Of a DNA stretch of 64,000 nt, positions 29,259 to 42,475 are shown one piece after another. The notes under the pieces were generated by a model. That model was not told the origin of the DNA. It saw nothing but the letters and a program-made list of their open reading frames with translations, and did not search any database. The position numbers and the translations under genes were made by a program. Positions within the stretch are counted from its first letter, which is position 1, and each line of letters begins with the position of its first letter. Source of the stretch: Polychytrium aggregatum (lineage: Eukaryota; Chytridiomycota; Chytridiomycetes; Polychytriales); assembly GCF_025602895.1 (NCBI RefSeq), contig NW_026516205.1, forward strand, positions 1,302,001 to 1,366,000, given 5' to 3'.

Positions 29259-31936
29259 ATGATGACTCACTCTGCCATATCATACGAAAACAAGCTGATC
29301 CTGGCGCCGATGGTGCGGGTCGGCTCCACTCCGATGCGGCTGATGTCGCTCAAGTATGGTGCCGGTAAGCCGGTGGAGAGCGGATGGGATGGAAGCGACT
29401 GAGTCGTGCCTGGACGTTCGAGGGAGAGGCCAGAGCATCCCCGAGGGAGCCTCGATTGAGCTGGGTGTGCTATGGCATGGAATCGGCATCCAGCCCCGGA
29501 TTCGGCAGCAGATGCCATTTGGCTCATGGTGCAGCATCGGTCCATGCGCTGCATGCGGATGTCGTCTCGGCACTGACATCCTGGTCCTCTCGGCACCGGC
29601 CGCATCATCCACAACCTGCGTCGTCTGCATCGGCCATGCCACTCCAAAGATCTCGTCTACAGCCCCGAGATTGTCGACAAGCGACTCATCCGAGCCACCC
29701 GCATCGTCAACGGTGAGAGCGCCAGAGCATACCCACGCTGTCGGGCACCGAAGACGGATCCGATGGATCCACATCAACCTGTGCTCGGCTCGGTCCCGCT
29801 GACCGACCCGCCTGCTTCTCCTCACCGCCATGCCACAGAGCTCCTCGGAACAGTTGACTTTGTCGACTCGATCGATCGGTCGCTGACGCTCCGGATCCAC
29901 CACTCGGAGAAGGACAGGCTCGTTGTGCAGATGGGCACCGCTAACCCGGAGCTGGCGGTGCAGGCTGCGCTGAAAGTGTATGTTTCCGATGAGAGGAGTG
30001 TGCTGAGGGGGATGCATGCGAGTTGCAAGACGGAGCCGAATGCCAGAGAAGTGGATGGCGGCACCGACGGCCCCAGCTCAACCAGGAGGAGGACCAAGCA
30101 GATCGATCTTGCTGGAGAATACTCGTCAACGAGCCTGGACATGGTGCAAACATCGGAACCCGCATTGCTGCGATATCATTCTCTGGACTGGAATGGAATG
30201 GACTGGACTGGGCTGAGCTGACACATCGAATCTCATGGCAACCCCAGCGCCGGCGACTGTGCTGCAATCGATGTCAACTGCGGATGCCCCAAGCGGTTCT
30301 CGGTCATCTCCAACATGGGCGCTGCCCTGCTCACACAGCCCGAGCTCCTCTGCAGCGTAAGGCCCTGTCGCCAATGCGAGATGTGGGCACCGCAGCTATC
30401 GTCAACGAGAGTGTTGGATTTACCTCGCCGATGTGACTGAGCCGTGGTTGCCTCCGATGCTCAGATCTTGACGAACCTGGTCCAGAACGTGCCGCTGCCG
30501 ATTACCTGCAAGATTCGGTGGGTGCACATGTCACATCGTGTGGATATTCCACATTGCGATGCTGGGCTGTTGCTCGTGCTGGGCACCTTGCCAGTCATGG
30601 TGGCTGCTGCAGCACAGGATGGGATATGGCTGTGGGCCAGGAAACTCACGGACATTGTCTGGACTGGACACATGCATCCGCACCAGGATGCTCCGGACAC
30701 CGGAGGAGACGATCGAGTTGGCCAAGAGACTCGAGGCGACGGGGATCAAGGCCCTCGCCCTCCACTGCCGGACGAAGAAGATGACGGAGAAGGACAAGGG
30801 CCAGTGGTCGATCTTCAAGCCTGTGCGCGAAGCCCTGAGCATCCCGCTCATAGCGAATGGCGACTGCTTCAAGGCCGATGATGTTGACAAGCTGAAGCGG
30901 CTGACAGGTACCAGCAGCAATTCAGGGCCGGGGGTGTGCCGCAGCGACCCCAGACGGAGACATGGTGCAGTGGGGAGCATGGTGTTGCGGATGCACACTG
31001 GCACAGCTGGCCGGGTAACATGGGATGCCACTGACGGATGAGCCTGGCTGATGGGATGGGATGGGTGAGTCTCACTGGTGGGATGGGATGGGTGAGCCTG
31101 GCTGATCGACTGGCAATGCCGACCGTCTCCGCAGGTGTTTCGTCCGTCATGGTTGCCCGGGGTGCCCAGAAGAACATCTCCATCTTCCGAGGGCCAGGCA
31201 ATCAACTCGACCCGTGGGATGTGATGGTCGACTACTGCAAGACAGCCATCGAACTCGACATGCCCTTCCACAATGCCAAGTACACCCTGCTGACGATGTG
31301 GTCCAACGTGCGCAAGTCTCGTGGCGAGTCGCCGCAGCGGATCTCACGGACTCGCAGCATGCGGCAGGTCTGGTAAGTGCCCTGGAACATTGGTTTCAGC
31401 CAGCAAGAACGAAAAGTGTTTATGAACCGGGGCGGGAAGGTTTCTCTGGCGGGTACTGTTGCTGACAGTGCCTCAACTGTGGTTGCGGATGCAGCGAGGT
31501 CCTCGGCATCGAAGAGTTCTACGACCAGCAACTCCAAGCCCGCCATGAACTGGCCGAGAAGCTGCAGCGGCTCGATCTGCTGGCGGAGGAGCAGACAGGA
31601 GAGCTTGGTGCAGGTGAGTGCTCGGGCTCGGGCTCGTGGGCGGACTTGTGCTTTGGCTTCGATGCGAGTGCACCGGCAGTGGCCGATGATTGCCGATATC
31701 GCCTGCTGATGCCGCCTGCTGATACCGCTTTCTGATACCACTTGCTGATACTGCTTGCTGATACCGCTTGCTGATGCCTCTCGCCGCCAACGACAGACTG
31801 TCCTTACATCCCCAACGAAGCATATGCCCCGAGCGAAGCCAGCGACGACGCGGGCGATGGCTGGTTCTCGGACGAGGAGGGAGGCTTTGGAATTGGGGCG
31901 CTGGGAGACTCGGACGCTGCCGAGCCCACGCCATAG
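29259..31936 (+). CDS. DUS2: tRNA-dihydrouridine synthase 2
   Basis: Flavoenzyme reducing uridine-20 of tRNA to dihydrouridine. About nine exons. The first (29259 to about 29364) has the TIM-barrel start NKLILAPMVRVGSTPMRL. The next read SPEIVDKRLIRATRIV, then LLGTVDFVDSIDRS...VVQMGTANPELAVQAA. An exon near 30250-30360 carries AAIDVNCGCPKRFS with the catalytic Cys of the GCP motif. Others hold ILTNLVQNVPLPITCKIR, an exon with RLEATGIKALALHCRTK and IPLIANGDC, then VSSVMVARGAQKN (about 31137-31375). The C-terminal acidic tail has GWFSDEEGGFGIGALGD. The active-site and FMN-phosphate motifs are intact. The double-stranded RNA-binding domain of animal DUS2 is not seen. Several introns are repeat-bearing. 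The start was chosen at MMTHSAISYEN. Confidence 0.87.
31037..31106 (+). repeat. Repeats in DUS2 intron (GATGGGATGGGTGAG type)
   Basis: Two to three copies of a GATGGGATGGGTGAGYCT unit just upstream of the acceptor of the exon beginning near 31137. Confidence 0.6.
31701..31779 (+). repeat. Roughly 13-base tandem repeat in DUS2 last intron
   Basis: About six imperfect copies of GCTGATACCGCTT fill most of the last intron before the acidic C-terminal exon. Confidence 0.75.
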
Positions 31937-32711
31937 CAGCCATGTCGATGTTGCCAGTCGGCGCCCGTGCATCGCATCCACTTGCTGTTGTCGCCGTCAG
32001 TTCATCACACAGATCTTGCTGCTGTCTCTTGCCTTTCCCAAAGTGCGCCGCTTTGCAGGACGGACAGCGGCCCCATGTTGCCGAATCCGCTCAGCCGCTG
32101 TCCTGGACGGCCAAACAGACCGCGCGCATTCCTGGACCCGGCACGTCTGTCCCTGCGTCGGCACGCCAATGCCCGGGCCCATGCCCAGACGGCTCCTCCG
32201 CCTGGAGGGCACATCCCCAGCTCGATATTGCGTTTCATCGATGCTCGGCGCCCGGGGCCTTGTCGAGATGACGATACTACTGCGGCAACGACTTCGTCGA
32301 GTCGCTTTGGCGCTGTCGTCGAGACATCATCCACCGTTACTGGTCGTTATGTATGGCCCTGTTGTGGACACCTCGCCGGCCCAACGACATTCAACTCTTG
32401 CTTGCGCTTCCGACAGACCGTTCGCCGTTGTCGGCGGTCCGGCTGGCCAGCTATGCCCCGCGGATGGCGGATCCTTGTGTTCGTCCGCAAGGAGATCAGG
32501 TTCCCTCCCTGGTCCATTCTCGTCCCGGCTCCCGCGCGTGCTCCCACGAAGACGACATTGTGCGCCGTGTTTCATACCCCGCCTCCGGCGATACTCTGGA
32601 CCGACCGCTTCTCCTTCCGTTCTCTCGCCCGGTCGGCTGCTTTCCAGCATATCGCTCCATCGGTCCGGTCAACGTTCTTTCTCTGCTTGTCCTCAGCCTC
32701 ACCCATCTCCT
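31937..32711. other. Intergenic region upstream of the SH3 protein
   Basis: The frame of the SH3 gene is open back to 31755, overlapping the DUS2 3' end, but its composition is atypical and no motif is seen. Treated as leader or promoter. Confidence 0.4.
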
Positions 32712-33599
32712 ATGAGCCCCAAGCCAATCGAAGCTGCCTCCCAGGCCCAGCCGGATCAGTTGCTCGTCGATGCGGTATCCGTTTCGCCCAGCACGCTGAC
32801 ACCAGCACCTCAGGACGCATCGTCGGGGTCGTCCACGGCCATTGGCTTCATCGCCGGTCTGGGGATACTGACGACCGTCGTTCTAGTCGTCGTTGTTGTG
32901 CTCTTCTGTCGCTCTCGCCGCAGATGCACACACCGCCGATCGATCGCGCAGATCATGTCGGGCCGAGATGTTGCATATGCATCGGCTTTGGACTGCGTCG
33001 AATCCCACGCTCCCGAGGAGAGAAGCCCCCAGCCCCGGAGCACCTCCAAGGGGAGCCTCTCGTTCTGGCCTGCCCCGGCTCCAGCTCCCAAATCGTCGTC
33101 GTCTGAGAAGAAAGCCCTCGACTCGCCTGCCCATAACCCTTTGCCTCGCCAACCACCCGGCCTCATGCAGCGCCTCAAAGAGGCGCTCTTTTCTCCCCAT
33201 CCGCACCGCTTCTCGCCAGCATTTGGCATCAGCGAGATTGCCACCAAGCTCCAGACACAACGATCGTCACAGCCGCAGCCGATTCCCTCGGTGCTTGTGA
33301 ACCTTGGCCTGCCCGGTACCGACATCTCACCGCACAGCCGCCCCAGAGCCGCCGCCTCGTCGCTCACAGAGGCGGATCTCCGCAACCCTGTTCTCACAGC
33401 AATCGTCTCGCGCAGCCACCTGGCCGACGAGAAGGACGAGATCAGCCTGCAGATGGGCGACACCGTCCAGGTCTTCAAGCTCTTCGACGACGGGTGGTGC
33501 TATGGCGCCAGGATCCAGGCCGTCGGCCAGACATCGACGGCCGCACTGATCAAGCCGGGCATGTTTCCGGTGTCTTGCCTGGGTCAGTTGCGGCCCTGA
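32712..33599 (+). CDS. Single-span membrane protein with C-terminal SH3 domain
   Basis: Single-exon, 295 residues. A short Ser/Thr/Pro/Gln-rich N-terminus without a signal peptide leads to one strong hydrophobic span (about residues 43-66, GILTTVVLVVVVVLFC) with a following Arg cluster (RSRRR), predicting a cytoplasmic C-terminus. A long Ser/Pro-rich cytosolic linker follows. The last 65 or so residues form an SH3 domain: LTAIVSRSH at the ALYDY position, DEISLQMGDTVQVF, DDGWCYG and GMFPVSCL. The architecture resembles fungal membrane-anchored SH3 proteins such as Fus1-type scaffolds, but orthology cannot be claimed. The ATG at 32712 is chosen as the first sensible Met in the coding-like part. 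Confidence 0.8.
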   Translation: MSPKPIEAASQAQPDQLLVDAVSVSPSTLTPAPQDASSGSSTAIGFIAGLGILTTVVLVVVVVLFCRSRRRCTHRRSIAQIMSGRDVAYASALDCVESHAPEERSPQPRSTSKGSLSFWPAPAPAPKSSSSEKKALDSPAHNPLPRQPPGLMQRLKEALFSPHPHRFSPAFGISEIATKLQTQRSSQPQPIPSVLVNLGLPGTDISPHSRPRAAASSLTEADLRNPVLTAIVSRSHLADEKDEISLQMGDTVQVFKLFDDGWCYGARIQAVGQTSTAALIKPGMFPVSCLGQLRP

Positions 33600-34635
33600 G
33601 CTGCTTCTGTTGCTCCTGGTGCTCTGTGGCTCCTCGTCGCCATGATTCGTTCCCACGAGACTGTACCTCAACTTTTCTTGGTTTCATTCGTCTCTCTCTA
33701 CTTGATTCACGCTGCACATTCGCTCCATCATAGGTTTCATTATGTCTCGCCCATTGTTCTTCCCCCTCAAGCCACCGGTGCATATCACTCATATTTGTGT
33801 CGCTCTCACGTTGCTCCAACGGATCCTATCTACATTCGGCGGCTCAAACGAGCGAGTTGCCATGCTACTTTACATCATCCGATTCATCATCCGATTCTTC
33901 TCCAGACTCTTCCAGCTCTATGGGCACCATTTCATTTTATTCCATTCCATCCAACTCCCTTTCACTCCATTCTATTCTATTCCATTCCAGTACATTGCAT
34001 TCTATTCTATCCCGTGGCAGCGCTTTCGGGTACTGCCGCGCAACCAGCACTACCGCCGCACTCTGACTGTTCCGGCAGCGGGATGCAGTCTGTGTGAATA
34101 AAGTCCATTGGTTAAACCACCGGATCCCATCGCCGACCGTTTACGGGACGGTCAAAGCCATCGGACTGGCGGGGAAAGAGATCATGCATCCCTTTCTGGA
34201 CAGTCGAGTCCTTCAGGAGATTTGAATGAGGCAAACTCTGGTCGAGCGGCGTATATTTCGAGCCCGAAGCACTGTTAGAATAAAGCGGATAAAGGATGGC
34301 GTAATACACTATATACAGAATAGAATAAGAGCGATTATGTACGGAAATACACTGCAGGAGCCAAGCACCTGCAGAGAGTGGCTGTGATTGTGACTGCGGG
34401 AGAGGGATTGCCCCATCAAGAGATGGGAGAGGTGTGGCAAGAGGAGGCGGAGGAGGCGGAGGAGAGAAGAGAGGTGCAGATGAACGATTTTTGAGTGCAC
34501 GGGCCATGAAGAAATCAATACGAGGCTCGTAGAAGAGCAGTCGTGAATGGGGCCAGCAGCGTGCTGCATGTATGATATGGGATCATTGAGTCTTGATGGA
34601 TGGCAGGTGGAAGGAAACAGAGGGAAGCTTGTGGC
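33600..34635. other. Convergent intergenic region with simple-sequence DNA
   Basis: Contains pentamer-like ATTCC/ATTCT repeats (about 33931-34020). A minus-strand frame at 34112-34507 is Pro/Ser-rich and unrecognised; it probably belongs to the 3' UTR of the gene ending at 34636. Confidence 0.45.
33931..34020. repeat. ATTCC/ATTCT-type simple repeat
   Basis: Imperfect runs of five-base units (ATTCC, ATTCT) on the plus strand in non-coding sequence. Confidence 0.6.
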
Positions 34636-35483
34636 TCACAAACCAGCGCTGAGCTTCTGGATGGCAGCGTGCATCTTGGCGAGTTGGATGCGGATCTGCT
34701 GCCGGGGTGTCAGACTGACTCGCTGGTTGGTCATACTCGAGAGTCTGGGTGCATGGACGAGTGGATGAAGGGCGATGAAGGGCGATCGGTCAGCGCAAAG
34801 GAGCCAGTACGAAACGGCGAACGGTCGGAATGCGAAGATTGCTGGCGGACCGAGACGATCCCGCTGCCTGGCTTGGCTATCCCTCGAAGCCGGACAAAAG
34901 GTGGGCCCTTCTCGATCTTGATCGGGCCTGTCTATCGCTCAACCACCGATGGATCCTCGCTCCGTCGCTGTTGCATTGGCCGCCACGCACTCGGGCGACC
35001 GACGGACGCTTACCCTTGGCGATCCATAACGCGCTCGAAGGAGTCGGAACGAGCATGCCGCTTCTTGATCTCGGTCGCTCGTGTGGTAATGCCGCCGAGG
35101 GGATACTGATCATCGGCGTCCAAAAAGAATGTAGAGCCGTCGAGACCGGGCAGATCGCTGAAGAGGATCTCGTCATCCGTCTCGGATAGCGAGTCGGTGT
35201 CGACCGGTTCTTGGCGGTCGCCGCACTGGGGATGGGCGGCGGCATCGTAGAGGGCAAACCGGTGCAGGAGCGTCGAAAAGTGAATGTAGGGCTGGTCCGC
35301 GGGGTACATGCACACAGGCTCGCTCTCAAAGGCCGGGCTTGGGGCGGGCCGCTCCTGGGGCTCTGGACGGCGGTGTTCGGCAAGGTTGGGCATTGAGACG
35401 GATGGGTGGTTTGTGATGGAGATGGGGGCCTGGCGAGCGTGATGGTTGTGGAGGACCGGAAGTTGAGGACGGGCGGTCTGCAT
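34636..35483 (-). CDS. Unrecognised protein with acidic Ser/Asp-rich middle
   Basis: I do not recognise this gene. The first exon (35483 to about 35012) encodes a Pro/Gln/His-rich start and a coding-like segment with DTDSLSETDDEILFSDLPGL and ATEIKKRHARSDSFERVMDR. It ends at a strong donor (GTAAGC). A final exon near 34636-34740 encodes a basic amphipathic helix (RQQIRIQLAKMHAAIQKLSA) ending at a TGA at 34636. An acidic patch combined with a basic helix could fit a regulatory or transcription-related protein, but this is speculation. The exon joining between about 35010 and 34740 is unresolved. Confidence 0.5.
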
Positions 35484-35667
35484 GGCTGGGCTGGGGTTGT
35501 TTCGACGAGGTGGATGGGAAGAAGGAGCAGCCGATCGACAGGAGGAAAGCGGGAGATCATTCGGGGTCAGACGGGCGGGAACAGGAGGGGGAGCAACGAG
35601 AACGGAGATGGGGCGGAAGAGACAAGCGGAGGAGCGATGCGGGTGGTGCTTGACAGGAACAGAGCGA

Positions 35668-35762
35668 CAGTGTGATGATGGGGTGATGATGGAGTGATGA
35701 TGGAGTGATAATGCAATGCTAATACAATACTAATGCAGTGCTAATGCAATACTAATGCAATG
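35668..35762. repeat. GTGATGATGGA and TAATGCAATAC tandem repeats
   Basis: Two adjoining imperfect arrays: GATGATGGAGTGAT-type units followed by about five copies of an 11-base unit resembling TAATGCAATAC. Confidence 0.65.
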
Positions 35763-35856
35763 GACATACCAATACTCGACGATGGATGATCAGCGATCGA
35801 CGGAATCCTCCGAGACCAAGGGCAGACGGCGAATGTGTGTCGACGGGAGTGCCGGT

Positions 35857-35864
35857 ATAAATAA
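35857..35864 (+). promoter_or_regulatory. TATA-like sequence without an assigned gene
   Basis: TATAAATA on the plus strand, followed by an A-rich tract (35873-35884). No confident plus-strand gene follows before RPN11 on the opposite strand. Confidence 0.3.
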
Positions 35865-36846
35865 ACCGCCAGGAAAAAAAAATTAGTTCGCATCTGAAAA
35901 GCGAGCACCGTGCGGGATTGCATTAGGTGGGGGGGGGAGGAGGGCCGTCACAGGCCACAGGCGATATCGTCGCTGTCGTTACTGCTGTCGTTGCTGCTGC
36001 CCTTGTGGGCTCGGTGTCTTGTTCAGCTTGCGGGCTTTGCCCTCGGCGCTGTGCATTGGCCTGTTTCGTCTTGCTCGACCCGACATCCATCACTGCCCTG
36101 CGAGGCGACGACGGGTGGTGAGCAAGCCTTGTGCGCCGGCCTCGTCGGCGGTGACTGATGATGTGTCGCTCGGCACAAGGGGCGTCTGTCGCCGCGGCCA
36201 TGGCGCTTCGGGCTGGCCGAGCTGCTCCCGATCGCTGTCGCTGGCGATGATAGCTTGCTGGCGCTGCGATCCCGAGGGCGGCGGTGGTCGCCATGGTCGC
36301 CATGGTGGCCGTGGGGGGGGGGTGGATGGCGACGCTGACCAACAACGACAACGATGGCATCTGCGATGATATAACCACCGCGACGGCGAATGTCGACCGA
36401 TGGCGGATATCGAGACACCTGCCAATCTTGGTGGCATGTGCCTGGTCATCGACAACAAGGCCCGCAGAGCCCTTTCTCTTTTGTGCCCGGCATCTCTCGC
36501 TCACTTTGGCTGTCTTTCACTCTCCTTCGCAAACGGAGCCAGCGGATCATCTGTCACCATGGAGGCTTGGCTCGTCCAGATTCAGGCTGTATTGACCCTC
36601 GACACAGCACGTTGGGCCACCTATGTCGCAACCAGACCCATTCTCGCTGCCCTTGCCTGCCCAGACCCGTCTCTCGTCGCCAGTTTGGCTCGGTCATCTG
36701 GTGCAAGCACAGGCCAGCCCAAAGTCCAGTCCAGCCCAGCCCAGCCCAGGCCACACCACCAGATTCGCAGCCTCAGTTGCCATTCGGTCGATCGGGCCCA
36801 CCGTCCTGTTGTCTTCCAGCCATCGTTCAGTGCGCCAGGAGCGCCA

Positions 36847-39028
<2,182 letters not shown>

Positions 39029-39647
39029 GGTAGGGTTCTGACTCGGTGCGGCGGTTGAAAGAAGAGTGAACAGGAGAGTTTGGCGGCTTGCGCTGTCCGG
39101 ATTACAGAGGCGAGGACAGTGGTTGGAGGCGATGGCAGATGGCAGGCAGATGGCAGACAGAAGACCAGGCAGAAGGCCAGACTGGATCTGCGCCGTCCAA
39201 GCAAAAGCTGGCAAGCGCATTGCCAGGGCCGCGTCACGTGCTTCGTGCCAGGGTCGGGGCTTTGAAGCATTGGAGGTGCCGAAGCCGGGGCATGCCGAAG
39301 CCAAGGCCATGCCGAACGAAGCAGGGACGGCAGCGAAGTGCGCCGAGTGCCGGGCTGCAGGGGAGGGACGTTGTCGGCAAGACGGACGGCAGCCGGATCG
39401 CCCTGCCATCGGCGTGCGCATCAGCCTGGGAGAGAGCAAGGCGCCCTCTGATGCAATGTGCGCTTTTTTTCTTTTTCGGAGGCGGCCTTGGTTTGTGTGA
39501 TCGACACCGACCCACGACCAGCTGCTGGCTCTGGGATCTGGCTCTGGCTTGCATCGCTTTCGGGCCCAAGCATCTCCCTGCTGGACCAGCACATCCTTGC
39601 TGCCGAATATTCGAGCTGTTGACCGCCTGAATCTGAACCTGCCAGCG
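39029..39647. other. Divergent promoter region, RPN11 and ESA1
   Basis: About 620 bases between the two start codons. A minus-strand frame crosses it in phase with RPN11 exon 2 but is interrupted from the true gene by the predicted intron. CAGATGGCAG-type short repeats occur near 39130-39180. No extra gene is called. Confidence 0.45.
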
Positions 39648-42321
39648 ATGCATGCGGTGGGATCGGCGTGTGCAGTCAAAAGGGCCAACGAGACCGAAGG
39701 TACCAAGCCCATCTCCACAGCTCGATCGCCTGGGTCTGCGGTCCTGCGACGCTCTCCTATCTCCACATCGCTCCCCCATCGCTTGAAACCTCTTTCCATC
39801 GCTGCTTTATGCACCGCCAGTCCAGCATTAAGGATCTAACCGGACTCGCCGTCGAATCAATGGCGTCCATGTCTAGAGCACGCAGTCGTTCGGGATTGCC
39901 GGTTGATCGACGGCAGGATCGAATACTATGTACATTTTGTTGGAAGTAAGACTATGATCTGGGTTGTTGTCCTCGCTTCCTACCACCTGCCGATGGGCTG
40001 CCTCTTGAAGCCAAATCGCTCATACAGCCGTGTACATGCCCAGAGGATAAGCGCCTGGACCAGTGGGTGGACGAGTCTCAAGTGCGTCTGGTCGAGCCAA
40101 AGCCCGAGCCCGCCGTCGACAGCAGACTTGCGGCTGAAGGCCCAACCACAGGCCCGTCAAGGCCGATTCAATCGATAAGCACCAGGGCTTCGACCCATCC
40201 CCACATTGGTGCGAAAGTCCTGGCGGGGATCTTACCACCGATGCCAACGCCAACGGCCGAAGCATCCACAACAGAAGCTGCTGTCCCCGCCGATCGAACA
40301 CTGACCCGCAACATGAAGCGAAAGCTGGAGTTGACTGAGGCTGCACCGGTCGGTAGGCAGTGCAGAGTCGAGGCGCTCAGGAGCGGGGAAGATGGGCAAC
40401 ATCCATGAAGTCCGGCTGCATTCCGGCTGCATTCCGGCACAGAGCTTCGACTGAAGCGTCCTGGCTGAGCTTTCGTTCTAATACTCTTCATGCCTGCTCC
40501 CGCCTGTCCAGGCCGACATCGTCAAGACACACGGCACGGCCAGCACAAGCACAAGCACCAGCGCCGCCAGCGCCGATAACGAGGAAGAGGTGGATCCCAC
40601 CTCCAATTCGATCAAAAATATCCAGTCGATTGTCTTTGGCAACTTTAGGATTTCCACCTGGTACCATTCGCCGTATCCGGACGAGTACTTCTCGGTCGAT
40701 ACCCTCCATGTCTGCGAATGGTGTCTCAAGTACATGCGCTATGAAGCATCGATGGAGTCGCACCTGGTAAATGAGGGCCGTATCCTTTCGACGTTGACAC
40801 TGATTGAACTGCCGCACTAACAACGAGCCCGTCTGCACTTGTTTGTGTATGTGGGGAGGGCATGCAGAAGAACTGCACCAAACGGAAGCCTCCTGGAACC
40901 ATGGTGTATCGATCGCCCTCGATCAAGATCTTCGAGGTGGATGCCAAGGACAGTAAGGTATACTGCGGCAGCCTTACGCCTCGAGTTTATGACTGGTCCC
41001 TCTGCATCCGAACGATAACCACAAGGCGACACACCACTTTCACAACCAGCATCTTCATCACCCATATGGCTAATCGCATCGGTCTCGGACTCGTCTGGGC
41101 CCTGGCCGCCATCAGCTTTATTGCCAGAACCTGTGTCTGCTGGGCAAATGCTTCTTGGACCACAAGTCCATCTTCTACGACGTCGAGCCCTTCCGCTTCT
41201 ACGTGCTCACCGAGACAGAGCGGGTGCGCGGCCAAGAGTTGGAGCGGTTTGTGGGCTTCTTTTCCAAGGTACGATATTCTTGTCTCTTTGCTGACCCTGA
41301 CCAGACAGTAGCACCGGATCCTGAACGGTCGTTGGTCATTAAAGCTGCGTTACAGTGGACTGCGTTACAGTGGACTGCGTTACAGTGGACTGCGTTACAG
41401 TGGACTGCGGAGACATGTGTTGACAGCGTGTTGATGGGCACATTGCCTGCTCACGCTTCTCGCTTCCCACGTTAGGAAAAGGACTCGTACGAAAACTTCA
41501 ATCTGGCGTGCATCATGATCCTGCCACCGTATCAAAAGAAAGGATACGGTCGGCTGCTGATCGAATTCAGTAAGACTCAGCTGCCGTCTCTGCATCCACT
41601 TGGACTGCTGCGGTCGACGATGTGTGCTACGGCTCAGCGGAGGGACCTACGGGCGATTGTCGATCTGCATCGGAGATGGCGACGAAGGAGCGTAGTCAGG
41701 CTTGGGCTGGAACCGAGCCGGAGTGGCTTTCTGGAGCTTGACCATCGGTGCTGCTTGCTGATACCGCCATTCGGCCACATAGGTTATGAGCTCTCCAAGC
41801 TGGACTGTCGAATTGGCTCGCCCGAGCGACCACTATCCGATCTCGGGCTTCGAGGCTATCTGTCATTCTGGGAAACCGTCCTCTACGATACGCTGGTGCA
41901 CAACACAAATGTCGATATATCGGTGGAGGAGCTCAGTCTCATCACTGGAATCAAAGAGGACGACGTGATCCTGGCACTGGAGTCCATGCAGGTCCTGGAC
42001 GGGTGGTCGGACCAGCAAGTAGCCATGTATGCATCGAACCACCGTCGGACCGTTGCTCCTGAGACTATACCACTTTGCTGCATTTTCTGATCGACTGTGG
42101 AGTGGCGACACATCTCCCTCCCTCGTCCGTGTTGCAAATATCGACTCACGCCGCTGCGCCCTCCTGTTCTCCGTCTTCCCTGCAGTGTGTCAATGACAAA
42201 GTTGCAAGACTATGCAAACCGACACCAAGCACGCCGTCTCCGCAAAATCGACCCCTCATGCATCACTTACACCCCTCATGCGCCCAACAAGCGCAAGAGC
42301 GGCTGGGAGGCGCGATACTGA
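39648..42321 (+). CDS. ESA1: MYST-family histone acetyltransferase (Esa1/Tip60 type)
   Basis: Catalytic subunit of the NuA4 complex, acetylating histones H4 and H2A. Exon 1 (39648-39699) gives [17 protein letters not shown]. Exon 2 (39877-39945) and exon 3 (from 40044) assemble a chromodomain: [28 protein letters not shown], phase-consistent at both junctions. The exon at 40512-40766 has [10 protein letters not shown] and the C2HC finger start CEWCLKYM. Next are [15 protein letters not shown] (about 40867-40956), [20 protein letters not shown] (about 41130-41270) and [20 protein letters not shown] with the acetyl-CoA loop (about 41476-41570). [20 protein letters not shown] follows (from about 41783). 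The last exon ends [10 protein letters not shown]. Catalytic Cys and acetyl-CoA motifs are intact. The short exon 1 is the least certain part. Confidence 0.92.
41347..41406 (+). repeat. 15-base tandem repeat in ESA1 intron
   Basis: Four exact head-to-tail copies of GCGTTACAGTGGACT within the intron preceding the exon with the acetyl-CoA loop. Confidence 0.9.
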
Positions 42322-42475
42322 GTCAATCTAAGCGCAGCCTCAGTCAGACAGTGGCGGTTATATTTCATGTCTATCATCGATACTAAACAACCATCCACAG
42401 CGATGTCCATCGGTCCAGTGCTTCAGCTGAGCTCACAGCTACACCAACAGCAGTTACAGTCGCAGCGTTTGATGG

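Larger units (their letters stand above)
35484..36846. other. Long intergenic region with repeats and a plus-strand TATA-like site
   Basis: Contains imperfect repeats (35668-35762), a TATA-like site (35857-35864) and open frames on both strands. Possible reading frames at 35910-36160 and 36400-36840 on the plus strand lack any recognised motif, so no gene is called. Confidence 0.4.

Noticed and set aside
31755-32711. N-terminal extension of the SH3 protein
   Set aside because: It would overlap the DUS2 3' end and consists of Cys/Arg/Ser-rich sequence without motif; the coding-like part starts at 32712.
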